DNA from: Galbula dea
Lineage: Eukaryota; Chordata; Aves; Piciformes; Galbulidae
Assembly: GCA_013399015.1 (NCBI GenBank)
Contig: VWZX01008936.1
Coordinates: forward strand, 5,035,126 to 5,099,125
Direction of reading: 5' to 3'
Length of the DNA stretch: 64,000 nt
Both the position numbers and the translations under genes were made by a program. Shown here piece by piece: positions 1-11,857 of the stretch. Positions within the stretch are counted from its first letter, which is position 1. Every line of letters begins with the position of its first letter. The notes under the pieces are model-generated. The model saw only the letters and a list, made by a program, of their open reading frames with translations. It ran no database searches and was not told the origin of the DNA.

Positions 1-820
1 AGAAAAAATGTTTTTATTTTTGCCAAAGGTCACTTCTTAAAGCCAACATGGTGCTCATGTAATTATTAGATCTTAGTTAGATCTTGCAGTATCAGAATTT
101 AAAGGCTCATAATAATGACACATGCTTACATATGAGTATGTACACAAGCACGTGGACAAACACACAAACAACTCCTGGTTGCCAAAATTCACTAAGCAGA
201 AAGTTTGTCTGGCATGTGCTGAACCTAAGCAATAATGTAAAAGCAGTTCTTAAGGATGCAGAGGTATTAAACTCCTGCTGACTGAGAACTCACTTAGCAT
301 TTCAATTAGGTAACTTTTAAGAATAAAATAGTGTCTTAGGTATGGCCCTTTTTACATAACACATGGCAGCAATGCAGTAGAAAAAACAAAACAATTTTTA
401 GACATTTTTAGAACAAACTATTTATCTCCACAATTTGTGAACAGTCCAAACTGAAAGTGATGTGTGGCAGAAAGAGTTGGCAAATGGAATGAAATTGAGA
501 AAAGTGGCTTCAGTGAGGCACAAACTGGTGATGTGAAGAAGATATGGGTCATGGGAGAGAAGTACAGCAAAGTTTTGAAAAAATCACTGATCTCCTCCCT
601 GAGAAGCAAGAAAAAAATTCCAAAGAATAAAACTAAAAACTTTGCACACAAGAGGCAAAACACACCAACTGAAACCCTTCACTTTTAAAGAACTTCTGAA
701 GCATATATTTTCCTTGAAGAAAGGGGAGAAAGCATCAAATGTGTTCCTGTCTCAAAAGGCTGAGAAGGCTGTTGTCAGAAAAATTAGTACCAATGGTTCA
801 AAAGCTTTCCTACTGCTTAC
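1..820 (-). other. Intron of SRBD1 downstream of exon E (partial)
   Basis: The intron begins (minus strand) at the donor beside position 820 and runs off the window's left end. Open frames on both strands at 418-663 and 464-688 are AT-rich, overlap one another and match no family known to me. I see no exon coding the helical segment or S1 domain that should come next in SRBD1, and no named repeat. Confidence 0.75.
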
Positions 821-964
821 CTCATTGCAATGGTGTAAGACTCTGGATGAATACAGGTTTGGTCCAAAGGATTGGGCTGTCGTGAGGCACAGGGTGTTGG
901 TTTGCTCTTCTTCTTCCCCTGTGCACCTGCTTTAGCATGACTTCCAAGTTCAGTTTTCTTACTA
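821..964 (-). CDS. SRBD1: SRBD1 internal exon E (basic linker and NPLDQT.IHPESY motif), 144 bp
   Basis: This is the most 3' exon found. The minus-strand acceptor is TTGATTTCTGACAG and the donor is GCAATGAG|GTAAGCAG. It contributes one base, 47 codons and two bases, again with phase-2 introns on both sides. The first part is a variable, basic linker with the run GKKKSK; the second part encodes NPLDQTCIHPESYTIAMR. The family block NPLD.T.IHPE.Y (bacterial Tex: NPLD.SAVHPE.Y) normally sits after the HhH motifs and before the helical region and the C-terminal S1 domain. The first base T completes AG from exon D to Ser, giving ..KTFC-SS. The open frame seen here extends past the acceptor to a spurious upstream Met at 1026. 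The S1 domain itself is not in the window. Confidence 0.95.
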
Positions 965-3250
965 CTGTCAGAAATCAAAAATGGACATGTCATTCTAAAT
1001 GAATAAGATCCTAGCCCAGTGCTCACATGTGAAAACGTAATTAGACTTTTATATAGTAGTCTTTTTTAAAAAAAAAAAAAAGGAAAAAAGTACAAAACCC
1101 TTAAAAGGTCACACACCAGATCTGCTTTAACCACATTTACTGACTTTCTATACTTAAAATTCTGAAGAATTCTTCTCAAACATGGGCCAGGTAAACTATG
1201 ACAACTTTCAAATCAAAAGAACTCAGACTAATATTTGCTTGGAATGGAAAAAAAGGTAAAGGTCAAATCTACCACTACTTCAGAATTTCTAAACTATTTT
1301 TGCAGAAGTATCTTAACACAGCTTTCCTTCAAACTTTGTGAAGACATTACTGACTCCTAAGCAGTTAGTTTCAGTTAGCATTTGGATTGGTGGTGGTCAC
1401 TGTCTTTAATTGGTTGGATAACAAAAAGGCTCCAAAGTCTCAGAGAGATGCATGGACAGATTGCCCACATTGGTAGGAGGACTCTATAGAAGACAGGAGA
1501 GAAAAAGATGTAGCTTTGAGCATGTAGTATTTTTACAACTGGCACACTTCTTCCCCTAGAGTTGCCCTTAAGTAAAAAAATGCTCAGGATACGGGAAAGG
1601 CATCAAATATCTCCTACTGGCAAAGGCTTCTTTCTTGCCTTTTTGTTTGGTTTTGTTTCCTAAAATCACAAGCGGTTCCTGCTTTTGCAGGACACAAGGA
1701 CACACTGAAGGACCTGGAACTAGCACTTGCATTTTTGGCTCTAGGTGTGCACTGACTGTAGGCAGAAATACAGACAAAGCTCTCTCTTTCCATACCAATT
1801 TTTGTTAACTTCCAAGTACAAAACGCAAAACCAAACTCCCACAGCACACTACAGCCATCAACATGATTAGAGAGGACAAAAATGAAACCTTCTCGAAGTT
1901 CATTTCAAAAATGTTTGGTGTTGCTACTTTGGCCCAGAAGCAGCGTTGCAGAGACAATGGTGTTAGAGCTGTATTTTGGCCTCAAATTCCAAAGTATGGC
2001 AGATTTCTCAGCTTATGCTGCATTCTTCAGTTTTATGGAATCTGGCTAACAGCAGAAGCATGCTCCAGTGAAAGAGGAAAAACAAAAGAAAAACAAACCC
2101 CAATGTTCTTAAACATTTCACCAGTGAACTTCTGCGGAAAACATAAAGAAGGAGTCAGCCTTTTCTTCCTCTCCTGTACTGCAGCATTCACTGGAACAGA
2201 TCTGTACAACATAAGACCTATCGATCATCTACAGCCTTCAAAGCAATGTCTTTGGTTTCCTGGTGCTTACAGTGTGCACCATTTGGCCTACAGCATGTGC
2301 CTCCCTGCCAGATGGGCAACCAATCTGTATACCTTCCACCTGGGCAGTAAGCCAGTCCTAATGTGCCTACCTCCTGCCTGGAAGTTACGCGTGTGCTGTT
2401 TGGCCAGCAGCAACTGGGAACACAGTATTGCTTCTGAGCACTGGGTTGGCTGAAAAATAACATGTGCTTCCCAGGAAAATATTTTTTTGAGAAGAGCCAG
2501 TGGAGAAAGGGTGGGGATGGTGGTACCACTGTGCCCTTCCTTAATCCTTTACGTTGGAAGGAGAAATGGGAAAGGCAGAAGAAGAGACATTGCCCTAGAA
2601 AGAGCACTCTTCAGTTGTGAAAAGGAAGGATTTCAGGTCAAGAGGAGCATCACACACAGTTACAAAAAGGGAAAGGCTGGGTACAGAAACAGGGAATGAG
2701 ATAGCAGAGACAAGGATGATGCACTGTTGACAAACTGGACTTGTGAAAAGGCCTTGTATTTGAAGGCAGAAGGCAGTCACATCACACTAGGCACAGGAGC
2801 ATAACAGAGTTTGATCCAGGTAGCTATTCCATTTTCTCTCTCCAGGTAATGGAGAAACTCTCCAAAAATCCACTCTAGTTTACTAGCATTATGTTCTGCA
2901 AATCCCTAAATTATGCCTGAAACATTAAGACTAAGGTTTTAATACCTCAGATCATGACATTGCCATATACCACATTTCTTCTACCAATTCAGTGGCAAAA
3001 TTTGTAATTACACTTGCATACTTATCAAAACCCTGGCTTAGAATACTAGGCTAATGAGCCATGACTATTCAGAGGAAGAACTATCTTCAATCATTGACTT
3101 CAAGAAGTTTATTTGTTAATATGTGGTCTTTCAGTTCAAGAAGGCCTAGGACTCCTCAACTCTTAAGCCTAAATACAAAATAGAAAAGGGGAAAAAGTCT
3201 TTTCATACTGTTTTGGAAAATTAAGTCATGATAGCTAACATCATTATTAC
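965..3250 (-). other. SRBD1 intron between exons D and E (2286 bp)
   Basis: The acceptor is at 965-966 and the donor at 3249-3250 (minus strand). It holds an A-run near 1069-1081 and the longest open frame of the window, 1863-2453 on the plus strand (196 codons). That frame is antisense to SRBD1, overlaps a 129-codon minus-strand open frame at 2218-2607, and shows no recognisable domain, so it is not called a gene. No clear transposon was seen. Confidence 0.8.
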
Positions 3251-3427
3251 CTGCAGAAGGTCTTTATATATTCTTGATTGAATCTGATGAAGCCAGCACA
3301 CTGTTGGAAGGTTTTGGGACCCAGACCTTTAACTTCCTTGAGCTGTTCTCTGTTTATAAATGGTCCGTTCTTCTCTCGCCATTCAATGATATTTTTAGCC
3401 CTGTTAGCATTCAGGCCTGCAATGTGT
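3251..3427 (-). CDS. SRBD1: SRBD1 internal exon D (helix-hairpin-helix module), 177 bp
   Basis: The minus-strand acceptor is CTTTTCTCTTAG and the donor is CTGCAG|GTAATAAT. The exon contains one base completing an Arg codon, 58 codons and two bases, so it is flanked by introns of the same phase. It encodes HIAGLNANRAKNIIEWREKN, then GPFINREQLKEVKGLGPK, then TFQQCAGFIRF and a tail ending KTFC. These are the two HhH motifs of the Tex/Spt6 family: the first hairpin is IAGLN, and the second is VKGLGPKTFQQCAGF. HhH modules usually bind nucleic-acid backbone without sequence specificity. The 68-codon open frame starting at a Met upstream of the acceptor (3453) reads through intron sequence and should not be used as a gene start. 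Confidence 0.97.
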
Positions 3428-5967
3428 CTAAGAGAAAAGTTTGCAGAATACATGTGTCACCTTTGAACAGTCATTAATACAAGTGCCATCCATTACAAGG
3501 ATACACATTACCATAGATTTTCTGGTTTACAAAACTTAAGAACAACTGAGAAATTTATCAATAGACTCCTGGACCAAAGGCATCATATGGAAAAGGATCC
3601 CTTCTCTTACTTCTATGGAAGGAATCCACTCAAGTCAACAAAACTTGGTACAGCAATACAGTTCTGCACATACCTAACTAGTAAGCCAGGGACATGTAAT
3701 TTATGACCTGTTGGCTATTCCTGTAATGCCAATTCAATTTGTCATGTCTAATGGTCTGCCCCCAGCTGCCCTCTTCAGGAAACAACATCGAAGGAGGGTT
3801 CAGGACAGATAAATTGTCCCTGTGAGAACAGCCCCCTCTCAGCTACTTACTTCCAGTGGTACTGCAACACCTTGCCCCAACATGAAGGGCTGATGTCCGC
3901 CATCCAGAAGGAAAGTGGCTGGGATCAGCTTGCCTTCCTCACACAGTTTAGCAGATCCACACATCTTGTTCCTTTTCTCTCAGGTTTTCTCTTGAGATAA
4001 AAAAGCAGCTGGGAACAGGCTGCATGAATTGTCCTGAGGGCAACTCAGATCTGGCAAAGAACTTACCTGTGAAGCGCCACTACTGTTAGTCAAGTTCCAT
4101 CAGGAAGCAGTGGGTTTGCTGCACATTTTCTGTATGTACATGTGAGTACAACTTTCTGTGTATGGAGTATGTTAATCATAGAAAGAGGGAAAAAAGCTGT
4201 GGTGGGCAGTTACTCCTGGCACTAGAGAAGGAAATGTCACTCCTCTGGCTCCACACATTAGATGCCATTGCTTTAAGTCAACAGCAGCAGAAACCTGTGG
4301 AATGGCACAAACTGATTCTAGAAAAATACCACCAAAAAACCTGGCAAGAATAGTCAAAAATCAGAGGAAGGGGGGAAAAAAATAAAATAAATCTTTCCAT
4401 TATGCTCCTCCTCAAGCAAAAGTTAAAAGAATAATCCAAAACTGATGAAACCTCAGAATTAAATTGGAGAGGCACATCTTTAATAACAGACAAAATACTA
4501 ACCATTAAAAATGATTGATCTCCAAAAAATTCTTAGTAACATTATGAAATCCAGCTTCTTTACACTGACAAAGGAACCTGACAGTTCACAGAATTTTCCA
4601 GTGATGATCTCAGGTCTTTCAAGTATGATACTCAGCAGTAACACAAGTGCTGTAGCACTGTCACCCCTTTCACGTGTAAAGTATGTCAGGAAACGTGCTT
4701 GATTCATCAAGAAGCACAAGCAGAAAGCCATGCCCATGCCATATTCTAGCTAGAGTGACAATTTCATATGCTGTACATCTGAGGGAAACTTAGATTGCAC
4801 TTACACAGAAGAGGAGAATTGAACTTCCGGGGATCAAGTTAGATCCAGAAGTTGATGCAGCACATGCATACAACCATTATCAGCCAAGTTAATTAAACCA
4901 AATAAAGTACTTAGCCAACATGGTTACCATGTCTGGACAGTGTCACCCCATGATCATAGTTTTGTGGAGACAGTACCACCTCAGCCTGATGCCCTCTGCT
5001 GAACTGCACAGTATAGATGTGCAGAAGGCTGTAAGAGGCTTACAGTGCTCACTTGCTGAGGTAGGCTTTTATTCATGGAATGAAACCTGGTCAGCCTCAT
5101 TTACCAATAGGTACTGCTTGTTTTCTTACTGACCTGAATCTGAAAGAAGGTAAGACAAAGTAAATCAGGATCAGACTAAGGACTGAATACACAGAAAAAG
5201 AATATGAAAGAGAAAGCTGAAAAAAAGAAAAATAATAGAAAGACTGCCTCTTTCAAAAATATGGAAAGATGTTTTCAAGAATGAAAATTAAAGAGAGCTA
5301 GCACAAATACATTTCCTCTAACTTTGATACCTAACATAGTTGTTGCTACCAAGATTATGGACATTCTTTTTCATCCCCTCCTACAATGGAGCATGACAGC
5401 AACACTTCTCTTCTGAGAGGTTGCTCACCTAAACAATACTGAATTCTGCACACTCAGGAGAAAGAGCTTTTAATTCCTAACCAAGAGAAATAAAATCCAA
5501 ATCAATTTCCAAGTAAATATGGCTTAATTACTTAAAAAAAATCCAAACAGTAAAAAGGATAAATTTTTCAGTAGTTTCCCCTTAAAACTTTCCTTTTCTC
5601 TTTTCCTTGCTCAACTTTTACAACCTGTTTGACTCAGCAGTACCTATAAAAATACCTTCTAAGAGACAGAAAGTGTATTTGAAAATCCCCTTCTCAGCAT
5701 AAAACCACAAATTAATTATACCAAGCTCTTCTAAAGTTGCAGTGTTGACTCCAAATTTTTAGATATGTTGTTCTCTGAAGAACAGTTTTACCCTGCAGAA
5801 TCACACATACTCTTAAAAACTGATTCTTAATGTGTCATTTTCATGTAATTGGAAGTTTAACACAGGAGCCATTTGCTCCAGCTGAGCTCGAGTCAGATGG
5901 CAGACTAAACAGAGACTCTGTGATCCAGAGCCATGTAATTACAGGAATAGGAAAATGTTTGACTCAC
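3428..5967 (-). other. SRBD1 intron between exons C and D (2540 bp)
   Basis: The acceptor is at 3428-3429 and the donor at 5966-5967 (minus strand). Only short open frames are present (60-80 codons). I see no recognised mobile element, RNA gene or extra exon. The protein joins exactly from exon C to exon D (AG + A = Arg), so no constitutive exon is missing between them. Confidence 0.8.
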
Positions 5968-6074
5968 CTTAAGAGTATTTCTGAGCAGATGTTAATATCA
6001 ACTCCTACAAAGCTGACACACTCTTCGACCACACTGTCCAGAGTTGCTTTGAGCAAAGTCTGTGATACATCATG
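5968..6074 (-). CDS. SRBD1: SRBD1 internal exon C (segment leading into HhH), 107 bp
   Basis: The minus-strand acceptor is TTTTCTTTTCTCAG and the donor is TTAAG|GTGAGTC. The exon starts in phase 0 and carries 35 codons plus two bases. It encodes HDVSQTLLKATLDSVVEECV then SFVGVDINICSEILL. In the Tex family this is the conserved HDV.Q..L...L..VVE.CV..VGVD.N segment that leads into the helix-hairpin-helix module. The terminal AG joins the first base A of the next exon to make the Arg of R-HIAGLN. A longer open frame on the opposite strand at 5830-6078 is a shadow of this exon. SRBD1 is the best identification because the residues fit the animal protein more closely than bacterial Tex, for example VVEECVSFVGVDIN. 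Confidence 0.95.
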
Positions 6075-8698
6075 CTGAGAAAAGAAAACTGAGATATCAG
6101 GTTACCAAAATAGCAAAGTGCACATAAATAAGAACTGCAAACAACACCAACATAAAGAAAAGAGTTGGTGGAACTTATCAATATCTTATGTGAGGGTACC
6201 AGTTAAAGACAAAGTGTAGGACATATTTTTAAATGATCTCTTTGCAACATCTTTGTCATAAGACAAATTCCTCTAATAAGACACTCTTCACATTACTGGT
6301 TTTTTGTTGTTTAATAACTATTTCCCTGCATCATGTAAAACCAAAACTATCTTAAACACAACAATCACTTCAAAGGAGTAACACTTCAGTTCATCCACTC
6401 TTACCTTTAATTTGACATTTGTTTACTTATATCAGTTCATTACGACAATATTTTAAAATAAGGCAGAGAAAAGATCAAAATTGCTGTATTTTTGCACCTG
6501 TACACAAAAATGTCTGCAAAATTGTCTGATTTATGAGCCTTGCACTACAGTAGTTATTTACTAAAAGAATAAGCCAGACATTGCATGAGGATGGACAATA
6601 CATAAGGTACACATCAGCCTTGCAGCAACAAAATGTTTCAGATTTTGAACAGATATTTCTGGGAAGATTGGCAGGTCCTTGACTGAAGCACCACTAATGG
6701 AAATTCTTCCACTTCTTCCATTACTGTTCATAATGTTCCCCCTTTTTTTCCTCTTCTAGAAGAAAATCAGTCACACTTGTCAAAGGTAAAAGTTCTGAAG
6801 CTCTAAGATTTCTTTTCCTCCACAATGCAGGCATACTTCAATCTGTAACTGCTAGCTCCCCACACAAGCCACCAGTGCTTAGAAGTCTGACCTGGAGGGA
6901 GAAGCCTCTGTAAATGAAGGAGCTAATTCAATCACTATGTTGGCCTAGCTTCAGGGCTCTTACATGTCACTCATGTAAATCTGGGTTGATCTGTTGTGGT
7001 TTTGTGATGCATTCATTTAGGACATCAAGCTGGATCCAAGCCAAGACACCAAACACTTCATCTACTACTTTTTATTTTCTTTAAACTTTCTAAGCCATTC
7101 AGATCCTTTAAAGATTCCACAGTTAAATTTCACATGCCAACAGCATCAATCCCAACCTACTAATAATGGTAGTTCATCAAGTAGAGGCTAATAACTGAAA
7201 CAACTGTAAAATTTATGGCAATGTATTTCACAGCCCCTTCATTTCAGGTAATGGGAACGTGATGCATTTTCATGATGTGATACATAATAAAGTTACTTAC
7301 AAACAGGAAGCACACATTCTGCCAGCATTACTCCTCCTATATAAACTTTACATGCAAAAAGCCATGTACATGCAGAAGTACTGGCATTTGCACAGTCTTG
7401 GCCTCACAACCACAAAGATTACTTGTACACTTTGCAGATCAAATGTCAGTTTCTACTTATGGATGTGTTGCTACTACAATACAATGGTTTCTTTTCTGAA
7501 TAAAGAGATATAAACAGAAATCCACACCCTAAATGTCTCATATTTCTATTTTTGTGAATTACTAAAGATACACCTTCTTTTAGATAGGATGTTCTACATA
7601 TTTCCTCCTCCTCCTGCCATCAGCTGGGGAACATAACTAGAGCTAGAGTTTACATGCCTGCTCATGCAAGGATGCATTCATCTACTACACTAAGAACGAG
7701 AATAAGACTGTTCAGAAACAATTTTCCAATTTGTGGAAAGTAAGGCCAGCAGACACAAGGGACTTGTCACAAACTGCAGGATGTCCAGTGCAAATTTGTG
7801 AACTTTTTTATCATCACTCTCTAGAAAACTAAGCCCCCTTGATTCGTGGGTCGCATTAGGAAGTACTTAGACATCTGCTTGGTTTGAACTGTTTGTGGAG
7901 AGGACTACAGAAACTAATCTGCCCTCAAAAGTACCAGGCACTGTACATATTTTAGTGTTTGTTTTCTAAGGAATTACCAAGTAAACCAGGGAATAAGATA
8001 CATAAAATTAAATAACTTGTTTAACTGAAACTGCTACAGTAAATAAATGTAACTTAAATAGCTGAATTTTTTTACTGTTTTTCTAAACAGCATCCCAAAT
8101 GTAACTTACAGTCATGAACCTGGAAGAAAATTAAGGGCTGATTTTTTATTCTTGGTCATGATTATTATTCCAATTAATCTATGGTAAAGTTATTAAAATT
8201 ATCAGACAAAAATAATATTATATTGCATATTTTTAAGTCACTATTCAGCAAACTCATATAAAAAACCAACTCAATATAATTTCATTTTATGTACTTTGAT
8301 TACACACAGCACAGAATGTTTAACACTACAGAGTGATGTTTAAGAACACCTGTCGTGCACATGATTGTTTTGTCCTATTATTATAACCCAATACTTCAGC
8401 TATCTTTCCTTTTTATATGGTATGAAGCATAGAGGAAGGATAGCTGTTTTGCTCAGTCTTAAGAGCTATGAACAGTCACTGAAAATAATTAATGATGCTA
8501 AAACCCTATCTGTTCCTTGAGAGGGTGCTACAGCAACTGCAAATGAAAGCCATTTTTTAGTTTCAAAAACCTGTTGATGTACACAAAAGGAAGGTAGTTT
8601 TTTTTTAGAATAGCCTCTCAGTTCAATTATTTGTAGCAGTATACCAGCACAGACACTGTAAAAATACATTTGTCATCAGCATGACAAATTTATCAAGT

Positions 8699-8946
8699 CA
8701 CAGAATCACAGAATCATTACGGTTGGAAAGGACCCTCCAGATCATCTAGTCCAACCGATAGCACTACACTATTCTTATCCCTAAATCATCCCCTGAAGAA
8801 ACACATCTATCTGCTTCTTAAAAACCTCCAGGGATGGTGACTCCACCACCTCCCTGGGCAGCCTATTCCAATACCTAATGACCTAATTCTTAGACAGGTC
8901 AAAGAACCACTCTTCATATGAAGCCTTGAGGCCGTACATAGTCAAC
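8699..8946 (-). mobile_element. CR1 LINE fragment, 3' end, inserted in minus orientation
   Basis: The plus strand begins with cacagaatcacagaatcatt followed by acggttggaaaggaccctcc and the GATCATCTAGTCCAACC block. This is the reverse complement of the 3' terminus of bird CR1 elements, whose tail is an ATTCTGTG-type octamer repeat. It continues through the CCTCCAGGGATGGTGACTCC and CCACCTCCCTGGGCAGCC blocks typical of the CR1 3' region. About 250 bp remain, so it is heavily 5'-truncated, as most CR1 copies are. It has no coding capacity. It lies in the same orientation as SRBD1. The far boundary is approximate. Confidence 0.93.
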
Positions 8947-11817
8947 CTGTATGAGCAAATGGGGGACTAGTCCGCTAACTGTGTGATCCAACACACAACA
9001 CTAGATTACTAGTGCTACACTAGAACAACTCAAATTGACAGCTTTTACATGGAAGTATATTACACCTTATCTTTTGCAGCCTAAAATCCCCCTCACAAAT
9101 ACTAAGGCAACAGACAGAACTATAATGCATTTGGTAACCCGTTGCTGGTTCCCTATAAAATGCTAATTTCAGAAAACATAGCATGATTGCATGTCTCTTT
9201 GAAAGTCAAATTCAAATAGCTTAAAATTTTACTGCAACACACAGCAATTTTTAAATACTTATTATTTGACATTTACAAACGCTAGCAGCCATCAACACAA
9301 CCAGCCCCTGCATCGTTATGACTTTACAATGCCCAAGAGCCAAGAAAGGCACCTTCCAAAGCAGCTGAACAAGAATTATCCGTATCCTTCAGAGCCTACA
9401 AATGTAGTGTAGACATGACCTAATGATGCTAGTCACAAAGCACTGGGGATGGGAAGAGTTGTCAAGTCTGGGCAGCACCCTGTAAGGTTCTTGACCTAGC
9501 CTTGGCACTACAGTATTAGAACAAGATCAACATTCATTCTAAATAAGACTGAGCTGTATGCCAGACAGCTCTCTTTTGGTTTTTGGTCAAGTTATACCTC
9601 AGTTGTCCTTTGAGTGCAAAAGTCAACCTTCAATGAAGCAAATGAAATTTAATTTTTTCTGTCTTTAAGTAAGAGCTGAAACACTTCTAACACCTCATAA
9701 AACATTATTTTGCTGGTACCTACCATTAACTTCTGAATCCATGAATTTTAATACTGGCATGTGGAACTAGCCAACAAGCCTCTTGAAAAAATACCTCGCC
9801 CCTCCCCCTTTAAAAAATAGTATAATGTTCAGCCTGAATGACATTTACTGAATGAGAAATTAGGTGGGACAACACATCTCAAGCAAAGTTCAGAACTATA
9901 TTATTTACAGAGATTCAGTCCATGGAAACCCATTTTAAAATTTAAAAAAGGGAAAAACATTCTTTGCTAGTGCTGTGCCCTACATACAATCAATTGCATT
10001 TCAAATACTTGTGAAACCACAAAAGCAAAATGCATTTGGGACAAGCCCTTAAGTGGAGCAGGACTAATGTAATACAAATAGCCTAATGATAAGTACCTTT
10101 TCATGTACAGAGCTAGAAAAAAAAATTAAAATGCACCTTACATGTCAAGTGGAAACACTGGAAATTTCAAACAAGGGGTTTTAATCTTTAGCATCCTCTG
10201 GAAAATCCCTTTCACTTAGATTCTAAGAAAATAAGCTTATCCCTCTGATGTTTGATAAAAGGACCTAACTTCAAGAATTTCTTTTGAAGATTGTTTGTGA
10301 TTTCTCCAAATGTTATATTGTTATAGGATATATTGTGATCCTATGTACTTAAGTGACTCACTCCTTGTTTTCAAAAATCCAAATTCTATTTATTTTAACA
10401 GCATATTACTATTACTGAAATATCCCAAGAGAGAGAAATGGATTTATATTTTCAAAGAAAATGATAAAACAAAAACAAAGTCTGTCAGCTCTGACATTAA
10501 AAAAAAGAAAACAAAAACACACACTTGATCATGTAAGTGCTTCAAGTTACTTGCAAGTTGCTGGAATTCATCTTCTATTTACTTATGCTTGTGTCCTAAC
10601 AAAAGCAGTAATACTGCTAAGCTTGTTACACAAATTCAAACCCATTGATAACATGTCTGATTTCTAAAGTTAACTTCTTTGACACAAGCAAGGCAGTAGA
10701 AAACTACACACATCCAAAACCATCTTCCTCTTTCCAGAGCAGGTACCAACTTTCTCCAACATATATTGGTAGTGAAGGTGATTGCCCAAACAGCTATGTG
10801 GAAAGCCTACATTTCAATTTCACTCCAACAGTCTATTTTGGGGCTGCTCAAGCTCTAGAAATATAGGGGTTACACTGCAATACTACATAAGGATAAAGCA
10901 AGGACAATCAGGGGTAGAGTTTCATAGGTCACATAGGTGAAAGGCAACAAATTCAGTTGGGGATATTCCTGAAAAGTGCCGAAGGATATCAGGGGGAAGA
11001 AAGATTACACTGATAGAGGAAGAAGGAATAGTACACTTCTAGAGGGGCAAGACAGAAGCCAAGAAACCCAGGTGAGTCTGGAATTCTGGGAATTTTGTTT
11101 AGTCTGAAGTCAGTGACCATCCACCCCCCTCATCAGATGGGTTGGGAACAGCAGCTCCCAGGTATAAAGTTACAGCTCAGAGCAAGAGGAGTCCCCAGGA
11201 GCTGTGAGGAGCTTGGTAAAAGTTTATATAAGTTCAAACACTTCTTCCAGCTCCACTGAAGACAAGTTGGGGTTCCTCTCACTCACCTCTAATGAGGAAT
11301 GTGGTATTCGCAATGTTAAAAACTACAACAAAAATGCAAATTCATTTAAGGGCATTTTCTGAAAAGGAAAGATTTGTCCAGCTGGTATCTGTTTTATTGT
11401 ACCCTAGATGTCTAATATAAGCAACTTCTTGCACTCACTGGCTTTCTCAAAGTTAATACACAAGCACACCTAGCACCTGCTACACCTGGTGACTTGTATC
11501 AGCGATGCACTGAGAATGTATTGAATACAATGACATATCCATTCCCTCATTCAAAAAGTATATATGCCAAACAATGACACTTAGCAGTTGTTTTAATCCC
11601 ACACCAACAGAATTAGTCATGATACAATTCAAAGGAAAAAACAAAACAAAGAAACAAACCCAAAACAAACAACACCCCCCCACCAAACTTCCCAAAAAAA
11701 AGAAATTGACACCAGCTTCTGAAATGCTTCCTGGAAAAAGCTTTCAGATAATTTGACTTTCCTCAGCCTCTCCCTCCCTTTTTTTCCTTCAAGCAGGTAA
11801 GTTTAAGTTAAATATCC

Positions 11818-11857
11818 TTAAAGAACATTTTCAAGTAACATTAAAGAACATTTTCAA
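11818..11857. repeat. Direct duplication, 17-bp match at 23-bp offset
   Basis: The word ttaaagaacattttcaa occurs at 11818 and again at 11841, with gtaaca between them. This is a short local tandem duplication in intron. No function is indicated. Confidence 0.85.

Noticed and set aside
418..688. Opposed open frames of 74 and 81 codons as the next SRBD1 exon
   Set aside because: Neither resembles the SRBD1 helical or S1 regions and no suitable splice pair was seen.
817..1026. 69-codon minus-strand open frame beginning with Met at 1026 as a complete small gene
   Set aside because: Only the part inside 821-964 is coding (SRBD1 exon E). The N-terminal part reads through the acceptor and polypyrimidine tract.
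3247..3453. 68-codon minus-strand open frame as a standalone HhH protein
   Set aside because: It is exon D of SRBD1 plus a few intron codons; splice sites at both ends and phase fit to neighbours show it is internal.
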